Source: Halomonas shengliensis
GTDB lineage: Bacteria; Pseudomonadota; Gammaproteobacteria; Pseudomonadales; Halomonadaceae
Assembly: GCF_900104135.1 (NCBI RefSeq)
Contig: NZ_FNIV01000002.1
Location: forward strand, 464,833-528,832
Length of the DNA: 64,000 nucleotides
Direction of reading: 5' to 3'
The notes beneath the pieces were generated by a model that did not search any database, was not told the origin of the DNA, and saw only the letters and a program-made list of their open reading frames with translations. Below, in pieces: positions 57,501-64,000 of the stretch (position 1 is its first letter; every line of letters begins with the position of its first letter). The translations under genes were made by a program, and so were the position numbers.

Positions 57501-58547
57501 TCAGGCCGAAGCGATGGTATCCCGCGCCTCGAGGATGGCCCGGTGCAGCCGCGCCGGCGCCATTTCCGTGAGGCAGCGGGTATGGCCCAGGGGACAGCTG
57601 CGCTGGAAGCAGGGCGAACACTCCACGGCCAGGTAGTGGATCTGGGCATTGTCGCTCAGCGGCGGCGTGTAGGCCGGCGAGGAGGAGCCGTAGATCGCCT
57701 GCACCCGGGTGCCCACCGCCGCCGCCACGTGCATCAAGCCGGAGTCGTTGGTCACCACCTGCTGGCAATCCGCCAGCAGGTCCACGGCGTCGGCCAGGCG
57801 TGTCTTGCCGCACAGGTTGTGGACGCCGGAAAGCCCCGCGGCGATGGTGTCGCCCGCCTCGGCATCCTTGGGGCCTCCCAGCACCCTCACCTCGAAGCCA
57901 TCGGCCACCAGGGCAGCGGCCAGGGCGTGGAAATGTTCCAGCGGCCATTGCTTGGCGGGGCCGTACTCGGCCCCGGGCATCATGCCGATGGCCGGGCCCG
58001 GGGAGAGGCCCAGCCGCTCACGCAGCTCGGCCTGGTTGTCGGCATCCACCTCGAGCCTGGGCTGGGGAATCGCGAAGTGCCCCGTGGCCGCCTCATCGGC
58101 GGGCAACCCCAGGGAGACGAAACGCTTCACCGTCTGGTCCAGCACGCCCTTGTCGAGGCGGCGCCGCTCGTTGAGCAGCGCATAGCGCTGTTCGCCGTGG
58201 AAGCCGACCCGGTGCGGGATTCCCGCCAGGAAGGGCACCAGCGCCGACTTCCAGGAGCGCGGCAGGACGATGGCGCGGTCGAAGCGGCCGCGCAGCGAGC
58301 GGGCCACGGCGCGCCGCGTCGCCCAGCCGAACTGGCCGTGCTTGACGTCCAGGGCGATCGCCTCATCCACCTCCGGCATGCGCTCGAGGATCGGCAGCGA
58401 CCAGCCGGGCGCCAGCACCGCCAGGGAGCAACCGGGATGGCGCGCCTTGAGCGTCAGCAGCAGGCTCTGGGCCATCACCATGTCGCCGACCCAGGAGGGG
58501 CCGACCACCAGGATGCGCTGGCCCGTTGGGGCCCCTGCCTCAGCCAT
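57501..58547 (-). CDS. waaF: ADP-heptose:LPS heptosyltransferase II
   Basis: WaaF adds the second L-glycero-D-manno-heptose to the inner core. The 348-residue GT9 protein has [29 protein letters not shown] at the N-terminus, [45 protein letters not shown] and the nucleotide-sugar motif [32 protein letters not shown] near residue 265. The [12 protein letters not shown] block is characteristic of WaaF. It overlaps the hldD end by eight bases, so they share a transcript. Confidence 0.95.
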   Translation of the reverse strand: MAEAGAPTGQRILVVGPSWVGDMVMAQSLLLTLKARHPGCSLAVLAPGWSLPILERMPEVDEAIALDVKHGQFGWATRRAVARSLRGRFDRAIVLPRSWKSALVPFLAGIPHRVGFHGEQRYALLNERRRLDKGVLDQTVKRFVSLGLPADEAATGHFAIPQPRLEVDADNQAELRERLGLSPGPAIGMMPGAEYGPAKQWPLEHFHALAAALVADGFEVRVLGGPKDAEAGDTIAAGLSGVHNLCGKTRLADAVDLLADCQQVVTNDSGLMHVAAAVGTRVQAIYGSSSPAYTPPLSDNAQIHYLAVECSPCFQRSCPLGHTRCLTEMAPARLHRAILEARDTIASA

Positions 58548-59496
58548 TCAGCCACTCCAGGTAGTCGCGCACACCCTCGGCGACGGTGCGGAACTCGCGG
58601 TCGTAGCCCGCCTCGCGCAGGCGCGAGATGTCGGCCCGGGTATAGCTCTGGTAGCGGCCCTTGAGCTCCTCGGGGAAGTCGATGTACTCGATGGCGCCGC
58701 GGCCGTAGTAGTCGATCACCGCCTCGCCGATCGCCTTGAAGGGCTCGGCGCGGCCGCTGCCCAGGTTGAAGATGCCCGAAGCCTCGGGATGGTCGAGGAA
58801 CCACAGGTTGACGTCCACCACGTCGCCCACGTAGACGAAGTCGCGGCTCTGCATGCCCGCCTCATAGCCGTCCCAGGCGCCGAACAGCCGCACGTCCTGG
58901 CCGGCGCTGATCTGGGTATGGTGGTGGAAGGCGACACTGGCCATCTTGCCCTTGTGCTGCTCGCGGGGGCCGTAGACGTTGAAGTAGCGGAACCCCACCA
59001 CCTGGCTCGAGAACTCATCCCAGCGGGCACGCACGTACTGGTCAAACAGCAGCTTGGAGTAGCCGTAGACGTTGAGCGGTTTCTCGTGCTCGGGCGCCTC
59101 CACGAACACCTCGCTGCCGCCGTAGGTGGCCGCCGAGGAGGCGTAGAGGAAAGGGATGCCCCGCCGCTGGCAGAAATGCAGCAGCACCTTGGAGTACTCG
59201 AAGTTGTTGTCGAGCATGAAGCGGCCGTCCCACTCGGTGGTGTCCGAGCAGGCCCCCTCGTGGAAGATCGCCTCGATCTCGGGCAGCTGGGCGGGCTCGC
59301 CGCGCAGTTCCGCCTCCACCCGACGGCGGAAGTCGGCCTTGTCCAGGTAGTCACCGAGGGTGCAGTCGGCCAGGTTGACGAACTTGGTGCCATCCACCAG
59401 GTCGTCGACGACCATCACGTCCCGGTGGCCGCGCTGGTTGAGGGCCTTGACCAGATTCGAGCCGATGAAGCCGGCCCCGCCTGTCACTACGATCAT
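58540..59496 (-). CDS. hldD: ADP-L-glycero-D-manno-heptose 6-epimerase
   Basis: HldD turns ADP-D-glycero-D-manno-heptose into the L-form, the last step before transfer by WaaF. The 318-residue short-chain dehydrogenase has the NADP loop [44 protein letters not shown], the catalytic [12 protein letters not shown] (Tyr-x3-Lys) near residue 140 and [15 protein letters not shown]. The ATG at 59496 follows GAGGAA; the upstream frame is promoter. It is divergent from glyQ and leads the hldD-waaF unit. Confidence 0.96.
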   Translation of the reverse strand: MIVVTGGAGFIGSNLVKALNQRGHRDVMVVDDLVDGTKFVNLADCTLGDYLDKADFRRRVEAELRGEPAQLPEIEAIFHEGACSDTTEWDGRFMLDNNFEYSKVLLHFCQRRGIPFLYASSAATYGGSEVFVEAPEHEKPLNVYGYSKLLFDQYVRARWDEFSSQVVGFRYFNVYGPREQHKGKMASVAFHHHTQISAGQDVRLFGAWDGYEAGMQSRDFVYVGDVVDVNLWFLDHPEASGIFNLGSGRAEPFKAIGEAVIDYYGRGAIEYIDFPEELKGRYQSYTRADISRLREAGYDREFRTVAEGVRDYLEWLNG

Positions 59497-59549
59497 GGGA
59501 GATTCCTCTGTCTCGGGGCGTGCGCCTATAACCGATCTTCCGGTGATTG

Positions 59550-59555
59550 TATACT
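59550..59555 (+). promoter_or_regulatory. Probable -10 box of glyQS
   Basis: TATACT within TTGTATACTTG lies 40 bases before the glyQ ATG. The -35 region is not well matched. A start near 59562 would exclude the GTG at 59565 as start codon. Confidence 0.4.
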
Positions 59556-59594
59556 TGACGCCCTGTGAATTCATGGCCAACGGTGCTTTCTCCA

Positions 59595-60584
59595 ATGACT
59601 CTCTCGGCAACCCCGTCGAGCGCCGACGCGATACCGCAGTCGACCTCGACTCCCGACGTCTCGACCTTTCAGGGGCTGATCCTGGCCCTGCAGCAGTACT
59701 GGGCCGAACAGGGCTGCGTGGTGCTGCAGCCGCTGGACATGGAGGTCGGCGCCGGCACCTTCCATCCGGCCACCTTCCTGCGCTCCATCGGTCCCGAGAC
59801 CTGGAACTCCGCCTACGTGCAGCCCTCCCGCCGGCCCACCGACGGCCGCTACGGCGAGAACCCTAACCGCCTGCAGCACTACTACCAGTTCCAGGTGGTG
59901 ATGAAGCCCTCTCCCGCCAACTTCCAGGAGCTCTACCTGGGCTCGCTCCGTCACCTCGGCCTGGATCCGCTCGTCCACGACATCCGCTTCGTCGAGGACA
60001 ACTGGGAGTCCCCCACCCTGGGTGCCTGGGGGCTGGGATGGGAGATCTGGCTCAACGGCATGGAGGTGACACAGTTCACCTACTTCCAGCAGGCCGGGGG
60101 TATCGAGTGCTACCCGGTCACCGGCGAGCTGACCTACGGCCTCGAGCGCATCGCCATGTACCTGCAGGACGTGGACAGCGTCTATGACCTGGTGTGGACC
60201 ATCGCCCCCGACGGCTCCAGGGTCACCTACGGTGACGTCTACCTGCAGAACGAGCGCGAACAGTCCGCCTACAACTTCGAGCATGCCGACGTGGACTTCC
60301 TGTTCGGCGCCTTCGACCAGCAGGAGCGCGACTGCGCGCGGCTGCTCGCGGCCAACCTGCCGCTGCCGGCCTACGAGCAGGTGCTCAAGGCCTCCCACAC
60401 TTTCAACCTGCTCGACGCCCGCCACGCCATCTCGGTCACCGAGCGTCAGCGCTATATCCTGCGCGTGCGCACCATGGCCCGGGACGTGGCCCACGCCTAT
60501 TACGACTCCCGCAAGGCCGCCGGCTTCCCGTTGGCCCCCGAGGCCCTGCGGAAGGAACTGCTTGCCGACGAGGGAGACGCTTGA
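59595..60584 (+). CDS. glyQ: Glycine--tRNA ligase alpha subunit
   Basis: GlyQ is the catalytic alpha chain of the heterotetrameric glycyl-tRNA synthetase. The 329-residue protein (about 20 residues longer at the N-terminus than E. coli GlyQ) has [107 protein letters not shown] and [13 protein letters not shown], the class II motifs. The ATG at 59595 is chosen; a GTG at 59565 is the alternative. It precedes glyS by two bases, in an order known near the origin in Pseudomonas. Confidence 0.97.
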   Translation: MTLSATPSSADAIPQSTSTPDVSTFQGLILALQQYWAEQGCVVLQPLDMEVGAGTFHPATFLRSIGPETWNSAYVQPSRRPTDGRYGENPNRLQHYYQFQVVMKPSPANFQELYLGSLRHLGLDPLVHDIRFVEDNWESPTLGAWGLGWEIWLNGMEVTQFTYFQQAGGIECYPVTGELTYGLERIAMYLQDVDSVYDLVWTIAPDGSRVTYGDVYLQNEREQSAYNFEHADVDFLFGAFDQQERDCARLLAANLPLPAYEQVLKASHTFNLLDARHAISVTERQRYILRVRTMARDVAHAYYDSRKAAGFPLAPEALRKELLADEGDA

Positions 60585-60586
60585 GC

Positions 60587-62653
60587 ATGGCTGCCAATAC
60601 CCTACTGGTCGAACTGGGCGTCGAGGAGCTTCCCCCCGCCGCCATCGATACCCTCTCCGACGCCCTCGCCGATGGCCTGCGTCGCGGCCTGGACGAGGCC
60701 GAGGTCACCCATGGCGCGGTGCGTGCCTACGCCACGCCGCGCCGCCTGGCGGTGCGCATCGAGGCACTGGCCGACAAGCAGCCCGACCGCGAGGTGGAGA
60801 AGCGCGGTCCCGCCCTGGCGGCGGCCTTCAAGGAAGGCCAGCCGACCAGGGCCGCCGAGGGCTTCGCCCGCTCCTGCGGGGTCGGCGTGGAGGACCTGAT
60901 CCACCTGGAGACCGACAAGGGCACCTGGCTGGGCTATCGCGAGCAGCAGCAGGGTGAGGCTACCGCCGCCCTGCTGCCCGGCATCCTGCACAAGGCGATC
61001 GCCGGCCTGCCGGTGCCCAAGAACATGCGCTGGGGTGCCTCGCGGGTCGAGTTCTCGCGCCCCGCCCACTGGCTGGTGGTGCTGCATGGTGACCAGGTGA
61101 TCGAGGCCGAGGCGCTGGGCCTCACCTCCGGGCGAACCACCTATGGGCATCGCTTCCACGCCCCGGCGGCCATCGAGCTGGCCCATGCCGATGACTACCT
61201 CGACGCCCTGGAACAGGCCTGGGTGCTGGCCGACCGCGACAGGCGCCGCGAGCGTATCCGCGAGCAGGTGCTGGCCGAGGCCGAGGTGCAGGAGGCCGAG
61301 GCCGTCATCGACGAGGAACTGCTCGTGGAGGTCAGCGGCCTGGTGGAGTGGCCCGTCGCCCTCACCGGCAGCTTCGACGAGCGCTTCCTCGAGGTGCCCG
61401 CCGAGTGCCTGATCTCCTCCATGAAGGCCAACCAGAAATACTTCCACCTGCTGGGCGACGACGGCCGCCTGCGGCCGCTGTTCATCACCATCGCCAACAT
61501 CGACAGCGCCGAGCCCCAGCGGGTCATCGAGGGCAACGAGAAGGTGATCCGTCCGCGCCTCGCCGATGCCGCCTTCTTCTACGACACCGACCGCAAGCGC
61601 AGCCTGGCCTCGCGCAGCGAAGAGCTCGCCGGCGTGGTGTTCCAGAAGCAGCTCGGCACCCTGGCCGACAAGGCCCACCGCAGCGCCGCCGTCGCCGCCT
61701 TCATCGCCGGCCAGATCGGTGGCGAGGTGGGCCACGCCCGGCGTGCCGCGGAACTGGCCAAGTGCGACCTGGTCACCGAGATGGTCCTCGAGTTCCCCGA
61801 GCTCCAGGGCACCATGGGGCGTTACTACGCCACCCAGGATGGCGAGCCCGCCGAGGTCGCCCAGGCCATGGAGGAGCAGTACCTGCCACGCTTCGCCGGT
61901 GATGCCATCCCCCGCAGCGCCACCGGCCAGGCCCTGGCGCTGGCAGATCGCCTCGATACCCTGACCGGCATCTTCGGCATCGGCCAGCGCCCCACCGGCA
62001 CCAAGGATCCCTTCGCCCTGCGTCGGGCCGCCATCGGCGTGCTCAACATCCTGATCAAGGGCGAGCGTGACCTGGACCTGCGCGAGCTGCTGGAGCTGGC
62101 CGCGGCCCAGCACCAGGAGCTACCCTACGCCGAGAGCCTGGTGGAGGAGGTCCTGACCTACATGCTTGACCGCTTCCGTGCCTGGGGGCAGGACGAGGGC
62201 ATCTCCGCCGAGGCCTATCTGGCAGTCCGTTCGCGCCCGGTCACCCGGCCGCTGGACTTCGCCCGCCGCCTGCGTGCCGTGCAGGCCTTCGCCGGGCGCG
62301 AGGAAGCCGCCGCCCTGGCCGCCGCCAACAAGCGGGTCTCCAACATCCTCGCCAAGCAGGCCGACGAGATCGGCAGCGCCGTCGACGCCACGCTGCTGCA
62401 GGAAGGCGCCGAGCAGGCACTGCATGACGCCTTGAAGGCGCAGCGCGAGGTGGTCACGCCGCTGTTCGCCCAGGCGCGCTACCAGGAGGCCCTGGATGCC
62501 CTGGCCGCGCTGCGCGAGCCGGTGGATACCTTCTTCGACGAGGTCATGGTGATGGCCGACGACGCGGCCGTGCGCAGCAACCGCCTGGCGCTGCTGGCCG
62601 AGCTTCGCGCCCTCTTCCTCGAGGTCGCCGATATCGCCCAGCTGCCCCAGTAA
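60587..62653 (+). CDS. glyS: Glycine--tRNA ligase beta subunit
   Basis: GlyS is the beta chain that binds tRNA-Gly. The 688-residue protein has the N-terminal LLVELGVEELPPAAIDTLSDALADGL, MRWGASRVEFSRPAHWLVVLHGD near residue 145, the HD-like core LADKAHRSAAVAAFIAGQIG, GTKDPFALRRAAIGVLNILI and the C-terminal anticodon-binding LLAELRALFLEVADIAQLP. The ATG at 60587 has GGGAG ten bases upstream; a TTG at 60581 is less likely. A clear terminator follows. Confidence 0.97.
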   Translation: MAANTLLVELGVEELPPAAIDTLSDALADGLRRGLDEAEVTHGAVRAYATPRRLAVRIEALADKQPDREVEKRGPALAAAFKEGQPTRAAEGFARSCGVGVEDLIHLETDKGTWLGYREQQQGEATAALLPGILHKAIAGLPVPKNMRWGASRVEFSRPAHWLVVLHGDQVIEAEALGLTSGRTTYGHRFHAPAAIELAHADDYLDALEQAWVLADRDRRRERIREQVLAEAEVQEAEAVIDEELLVEVSGLVEWPVALTGSFDERFLEVPAECLISSMKANQKYFHLLGDDGRLRPLFITIANIDSAEPQRVIEGNEKVIRPRLADAAFFYDTDRKRSLASRSEELAGVVFQKQLGTLADKAHRSAAVAAFIAGQIGGEVGHARRAAELAKCDLVTEMVLEFPELQGTMGRYYATQDGEPAEVAQAMEEQYLPRFAGDAIPRSATGQALALADRLDTLTGIFGIGQRPTGTKDPFALRRAAIGVLNILIKGERDLDLRELLELAAAQHQELPYAESLVEEVLTYMLDRFRAWGQDEGISAEAYLAVRSRPVTRPLDFARRLRAVQAFAGREEAAALAAANKRVSNILAKQADEIGSAVDATLLQEGAEQALHDALKAQREVVTPLFAQARYQEALDALAALREPVDTFFDEVMVMADDAAVRSNRLALLAELRALFLEVADIAQLPQ

Positions 62654-62672
62654 CACCCGGGCACTATACCCG

Positions 62673-62703
62673 AGGTCGGCAGCCACCGCTGCCGGCCTTT
62701 TTC
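62673..62703 (+). terminator. Rho-independent terminator after glyS
   Basis: GGCAGC, CACC and GCTGCC, extended outward by further pairing, are followed by TTTTTC. It lies 20 bases after the glyS stop. Confidence 0.85.
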
Positions 62704-62715
62704 ATGCCTGTGGGA

Positions 62716-62731
62716 TGTTCCACATGAAACA
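62716..62731. other. parS site 1
   Basis: TGTTCCACATGAAACA matches the ParB-binding parS consensus TGTTNCACGTGAAACA except for A in place of G at the centre. It is one of three such sites within 200 bases. Confidence 0.75.
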
Positions 62732-62771
62732 GCCACCTATTGCGCCTGGCCTCAGCCCGAAGCTGAAGCGA

Positions 62772-62787
62772 TGTTTCACGTGGAACA
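62772..62787. other. parS site 2
   Basis: TGTTTCACGTGGAACA is an exact parS core in the opposite orientation (TGTTCCACGTGAAACA on the reverse strand). Confidence 0.88.
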
Positions 62788-62896
62788 CTCGAGGCTCAGC
62801 CCCGGGGTATTCAACCGCATACCCGCAGGGACTGCTGCGGCTTGCTCCTCATTCGTTACTTCTCTCCCTACTTCTCCCCCTGCCCTTGGCAGACGA

Positions 62897-62912
62897 TGTT
62901 CCACGTGAAACA
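62897..62912. other. parS site 3
   Basis: TGTTCCACGTGAAACA is a perfect parS. It lies 37 bases before the gmhB start. Confidence 0.92.
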
Positions 62913-62948
62913 CTGCCTTCCCGACACGACCCAGGAGAGCACAGCACG

Positions 62949-63524
62949 ATGCCTTCCCCCTCCCCCGAGCGGCTGGTGATCCTCGACCGCGACGGCGTGA
63001 TCAACCAGGATTCCGACGCCTACGTGAAGTCGCTGGCCGAGTGGCTCCCCTACCCCGGCGCCATCGACGCCATCGCCCGCCTGAGCCGAGCCGGGTGGAC
63101 GGTCGCCATCGCCACCAACCAGTCCGGTATCGCCAGAGGCTACTACGACGAGGCGACCCTGGCCGCTATGCATGACGAGCTTAACCGGCTTGTTACCGAG
63201 GCGGGCGGTGAGATCGCCCATATCGCCTTCTGTCCCCACGGACCCGACGACGGCTGCGCCTGCCGCAAGCCACTGCCGGGCTTGCTGGAAGAGATCCGTA
63301 CCGCCCTTGGCATGACCAGCCTGGCGGGAAGCTGGATGGTGGGGGACAGCCTGCGCGACCTTCAGGCGGGGGACGCCATGGGCTGCCGGCCAGTGCTGCT
63401 GCGCAGCGGAAAGGGAGAGAGGACACTGGCCAAGCACCCCGAGCTGATGGCGAAAGGCAGCGAAACACGGGTCTTCCCCGACCTGGCCGACTTCGTCGAC
63501 TGGCTGCTGGCACGCCAGGGGTAG
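62949..63524 (+). CDS. gmhB: D-glycero-beta-D-manno-heptose 1,7-bisphosphate 7-phosphatase
   Basis: GmhB removes the 7-phosphate in ADP-heptose synthesis, between the two HldE steps. The 191-residue HAD-family protein has the nucleophile DRDGVINQD near residue 14, ATNQSGIARGYYDEATL, the zinc loop CPHGPDDGCACRKPLPGLL and the final acid site WMVGDSLRDLQAG. The ATG at 62949 follows GGAGAG. The frame runs open upstream through two parS sites, but that is chance. In Pseudomonas the same gene also lies near glyQS and the origin. Confidence 0.95.
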   Translation: MPSPSPERLVILDRDGVINQDSDAYVKSLAEWLPYPGAIDAIARLSRAGWTVAIATNQSGIARGYYDEATLAAMHDELNRLVTEAGGEIAHIAFCPHGPDDGCACRKPLPGLLEEIRTALGMTSLAGSWMVGDSLRDLQAGDAMGCRPVLLRSGKGERTLAKHPELMAKGSETRVFPDLADFVDWLLARQG

Positions 63525-63527
63525 CGA

Positions 63528-63634
63528 CCCAAGGCCCAAGGCCCAAAACCCAAGGCCCAAAACCCAAGGCCCAAAACCCAAGGCCCAAAACCCAAGGAGC
63601 AAGGAGCAAGGAGCAAGGAGCAAGGAGCAGCAAG
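63528..63634. repeat. Compound heptamer tandem repeat
   Basis: Fourteen heptamers follow each other without a gap: two CCCAAGG, then CCCAAAA and CCCAAGG alternating through eight units, then four AGCAAGG, ending in AGCAGCAAG. The change from CCCAA-type to AGCAA-type units keeps the 7-base phase. It starts three bases after the gmhB stop and ends about 24 bases before the group II intron. Confidence 0.92.
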
Positions 63635-63657
63635 ATACCCTGGACGACGAGCCGGTA

Positions 63658-64000
63658 ATCGAGTAGGAGGGGGAGTCGCCTCCCCCGTCCTCTCACACCA
63701 CCGGGCATACGGTTCCGTACCACGGCGGTTCACGAAGAACGACTAAGCCCTCTTGACCGTATCGAGTACCGAGATCAGACCCTGCTGCTCGAACCATTTC
63801 CGTGGCAAGGCCTGATTCATGTGCGAGGCACCGGTGTTCCACCAGGGGCCTCGCCCGTTTCCCGCTGACTTCCACGCCCGATGGTCGTCCAGACCCAGCG
63901 CCAGGAGCTTGCGGCGCCGGGTCCGCGGGCGTTTCCATTGCCGCCAGATCACGCAACGCAGCCGGCGACGTATCCAACCATCCAGTGCTTCCAGCGGGCG
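63658..64000 (-). mobile_element. Bacterial class C group II intron, 3' part
   Basis: The reverse strand holds the 3' end of a group II intron that enters from the right edge. After the reverse transcriptase stop it reads CGCCGTGGTACGG...CCGTATGCCCGGTGG, then GTGTGAGAGGACGGGGGAGG...CTCCCCC and CTCCTACTCGAT, which have the pattern of class C domain V and VI. The intron end is placed at about 63658 from that last motif. The 5' part is outside the window. Confidence 0.75.
63743..64000 (-). CDS. ltrA: Group II intron reverse transcriptase/maturase, C-terminal part
   Basis: The last 85 codons of an intron-encoded protein, open through the right edge of the window. The visible part is the maturase domain: PLEALDGWIRRRLRCVIWRQWKRPRTRRRKLLALGL, then AWKSAGNGRGPWWNTGASHMNQALPRKWFEQQGLISVLDTV. 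This block is highly characteristic of group II intron reverse transcriptases of bacterial classes C and relatives without an endonuclease domain. The maturase helps splicing and retrohoming. No frameshift is visible in the part seen. Activity cannot be judged without the polymerase part. Confidence 0.9.
   Translation of the reverse strand, partial: RPLEALDGWIRRRLRCVIWRQWKRPRTRRRKLLALGLDDHRAWKSAGNGRGPWWNTGASHMNQALPRKWFEQQGLISVLDTVKRA

Noticed and set aside
62715..62948. Long N-terminal extension of gmhB through the parS region
   Set aside because: The frame is open, but the residues have no conservation pattern, and the HAD nucleophile lies at the expected distance from the ATG at 62949.
63528..63634. 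Possible CRISPR array
   Set aside because: The units are seven bases long and directly adjacent, with no spacers and no cas genes nearby.

Overview
The window looks like a chromosomal stretch of a GC-rich gammaproteobacterium, most likely a member of the Halomonadaceae (Halomonas and relatives). This is inferred from protein style and gene order, not from a database search. Several neighbourhoods match those of Pseudomonas and other gammaproteobacteria: pepP-ubiH-ubiI, ygfB, zapA, 6S RNA, fau; gshB-tonB-yqgE-ruvX; ilvA facing rpiA; fpr facing a FinR-like regulator. Almost everything is housekeeping on tightly packed DNA. The exception is an AT-richer lipopolysaccharide (LPS) core region at about 47.0-55.8 kb.

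Layout. 0-6.9 kb: DUF423 membrane protein, thioesterase, malate synthase G (glcB), an alpha/beta hydrolase with a lipoprotein, ComM and UbiK. 7.0-9.3 kb: a glnK-amtB-glnK nitrogen locus with a sigma-54 promoter and an NtrC-like site. 9.4-13.0 kb: fpr/finR, a host-attachment-family protein and two small membrane proteins. 12.9-18.6 kb: hemE, ribA, djlA and the dxs-ispA-xseB isoprenoid operon. 18.9-23.8 kb: serA, an enoyl-CoA hydratase, an IclR-type regulator, pyrB and a membrane protein. 23.8-29.4 kb: a long reverse-strand run of ruvX, yqgE, tonB, gshB, cvfB, rsmE, secB and a rhodanese. 29.6-33.7 kb: gpmI-envC-ctpA. 33.7-39.8 kb: two ubiquinone hydroxylases, pepP, ygfB, zapA, 6S RNA and fau. 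39.9-42.5 kb: a 31-residue membrane peptide, ilvA and rpiA.

From 42.6 to 59.5 kb the genes build LPS: waaA, hldE, an OpsX-like heptosyltransferase, kdkA, a YrbL-like kinase homologue, five glycosyltransferase-like genes, an O-antigen ligase, an OpgB-like phosphoglycerol transferase, waaF and hldD; gmhB follows at 62.9 kb. Two decayed insertion sequences and a glycosyltransferase stump mark recombination inside this region. The pairing of kdkA with an OpsX-like enzyme predicts an inner core with one phosphorylated Kdo, as in Haemophilus.

The right end carries glyQ-glyS, three parS centromere sites, gmhB, a compound heptamer repeat and the 3' end of a bacterial class C group II intron. parS sites next to glyQS and gmhB suggest that the chromosome origin lies close by, beyond the right edge.

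I found no CRISPR array, prophage, tRNA or rRNA, and no clear undescribed multi-gene system. The most useful leads are the IclR-like operator pair at glcB and iclR, the 31-residue peptide with its own promoter, the divergent kdkA/opsX pair sharing one CATG, the YrbL-like kinase in the LPS cluster, and the repeat/intron junction beside the parS cluster.
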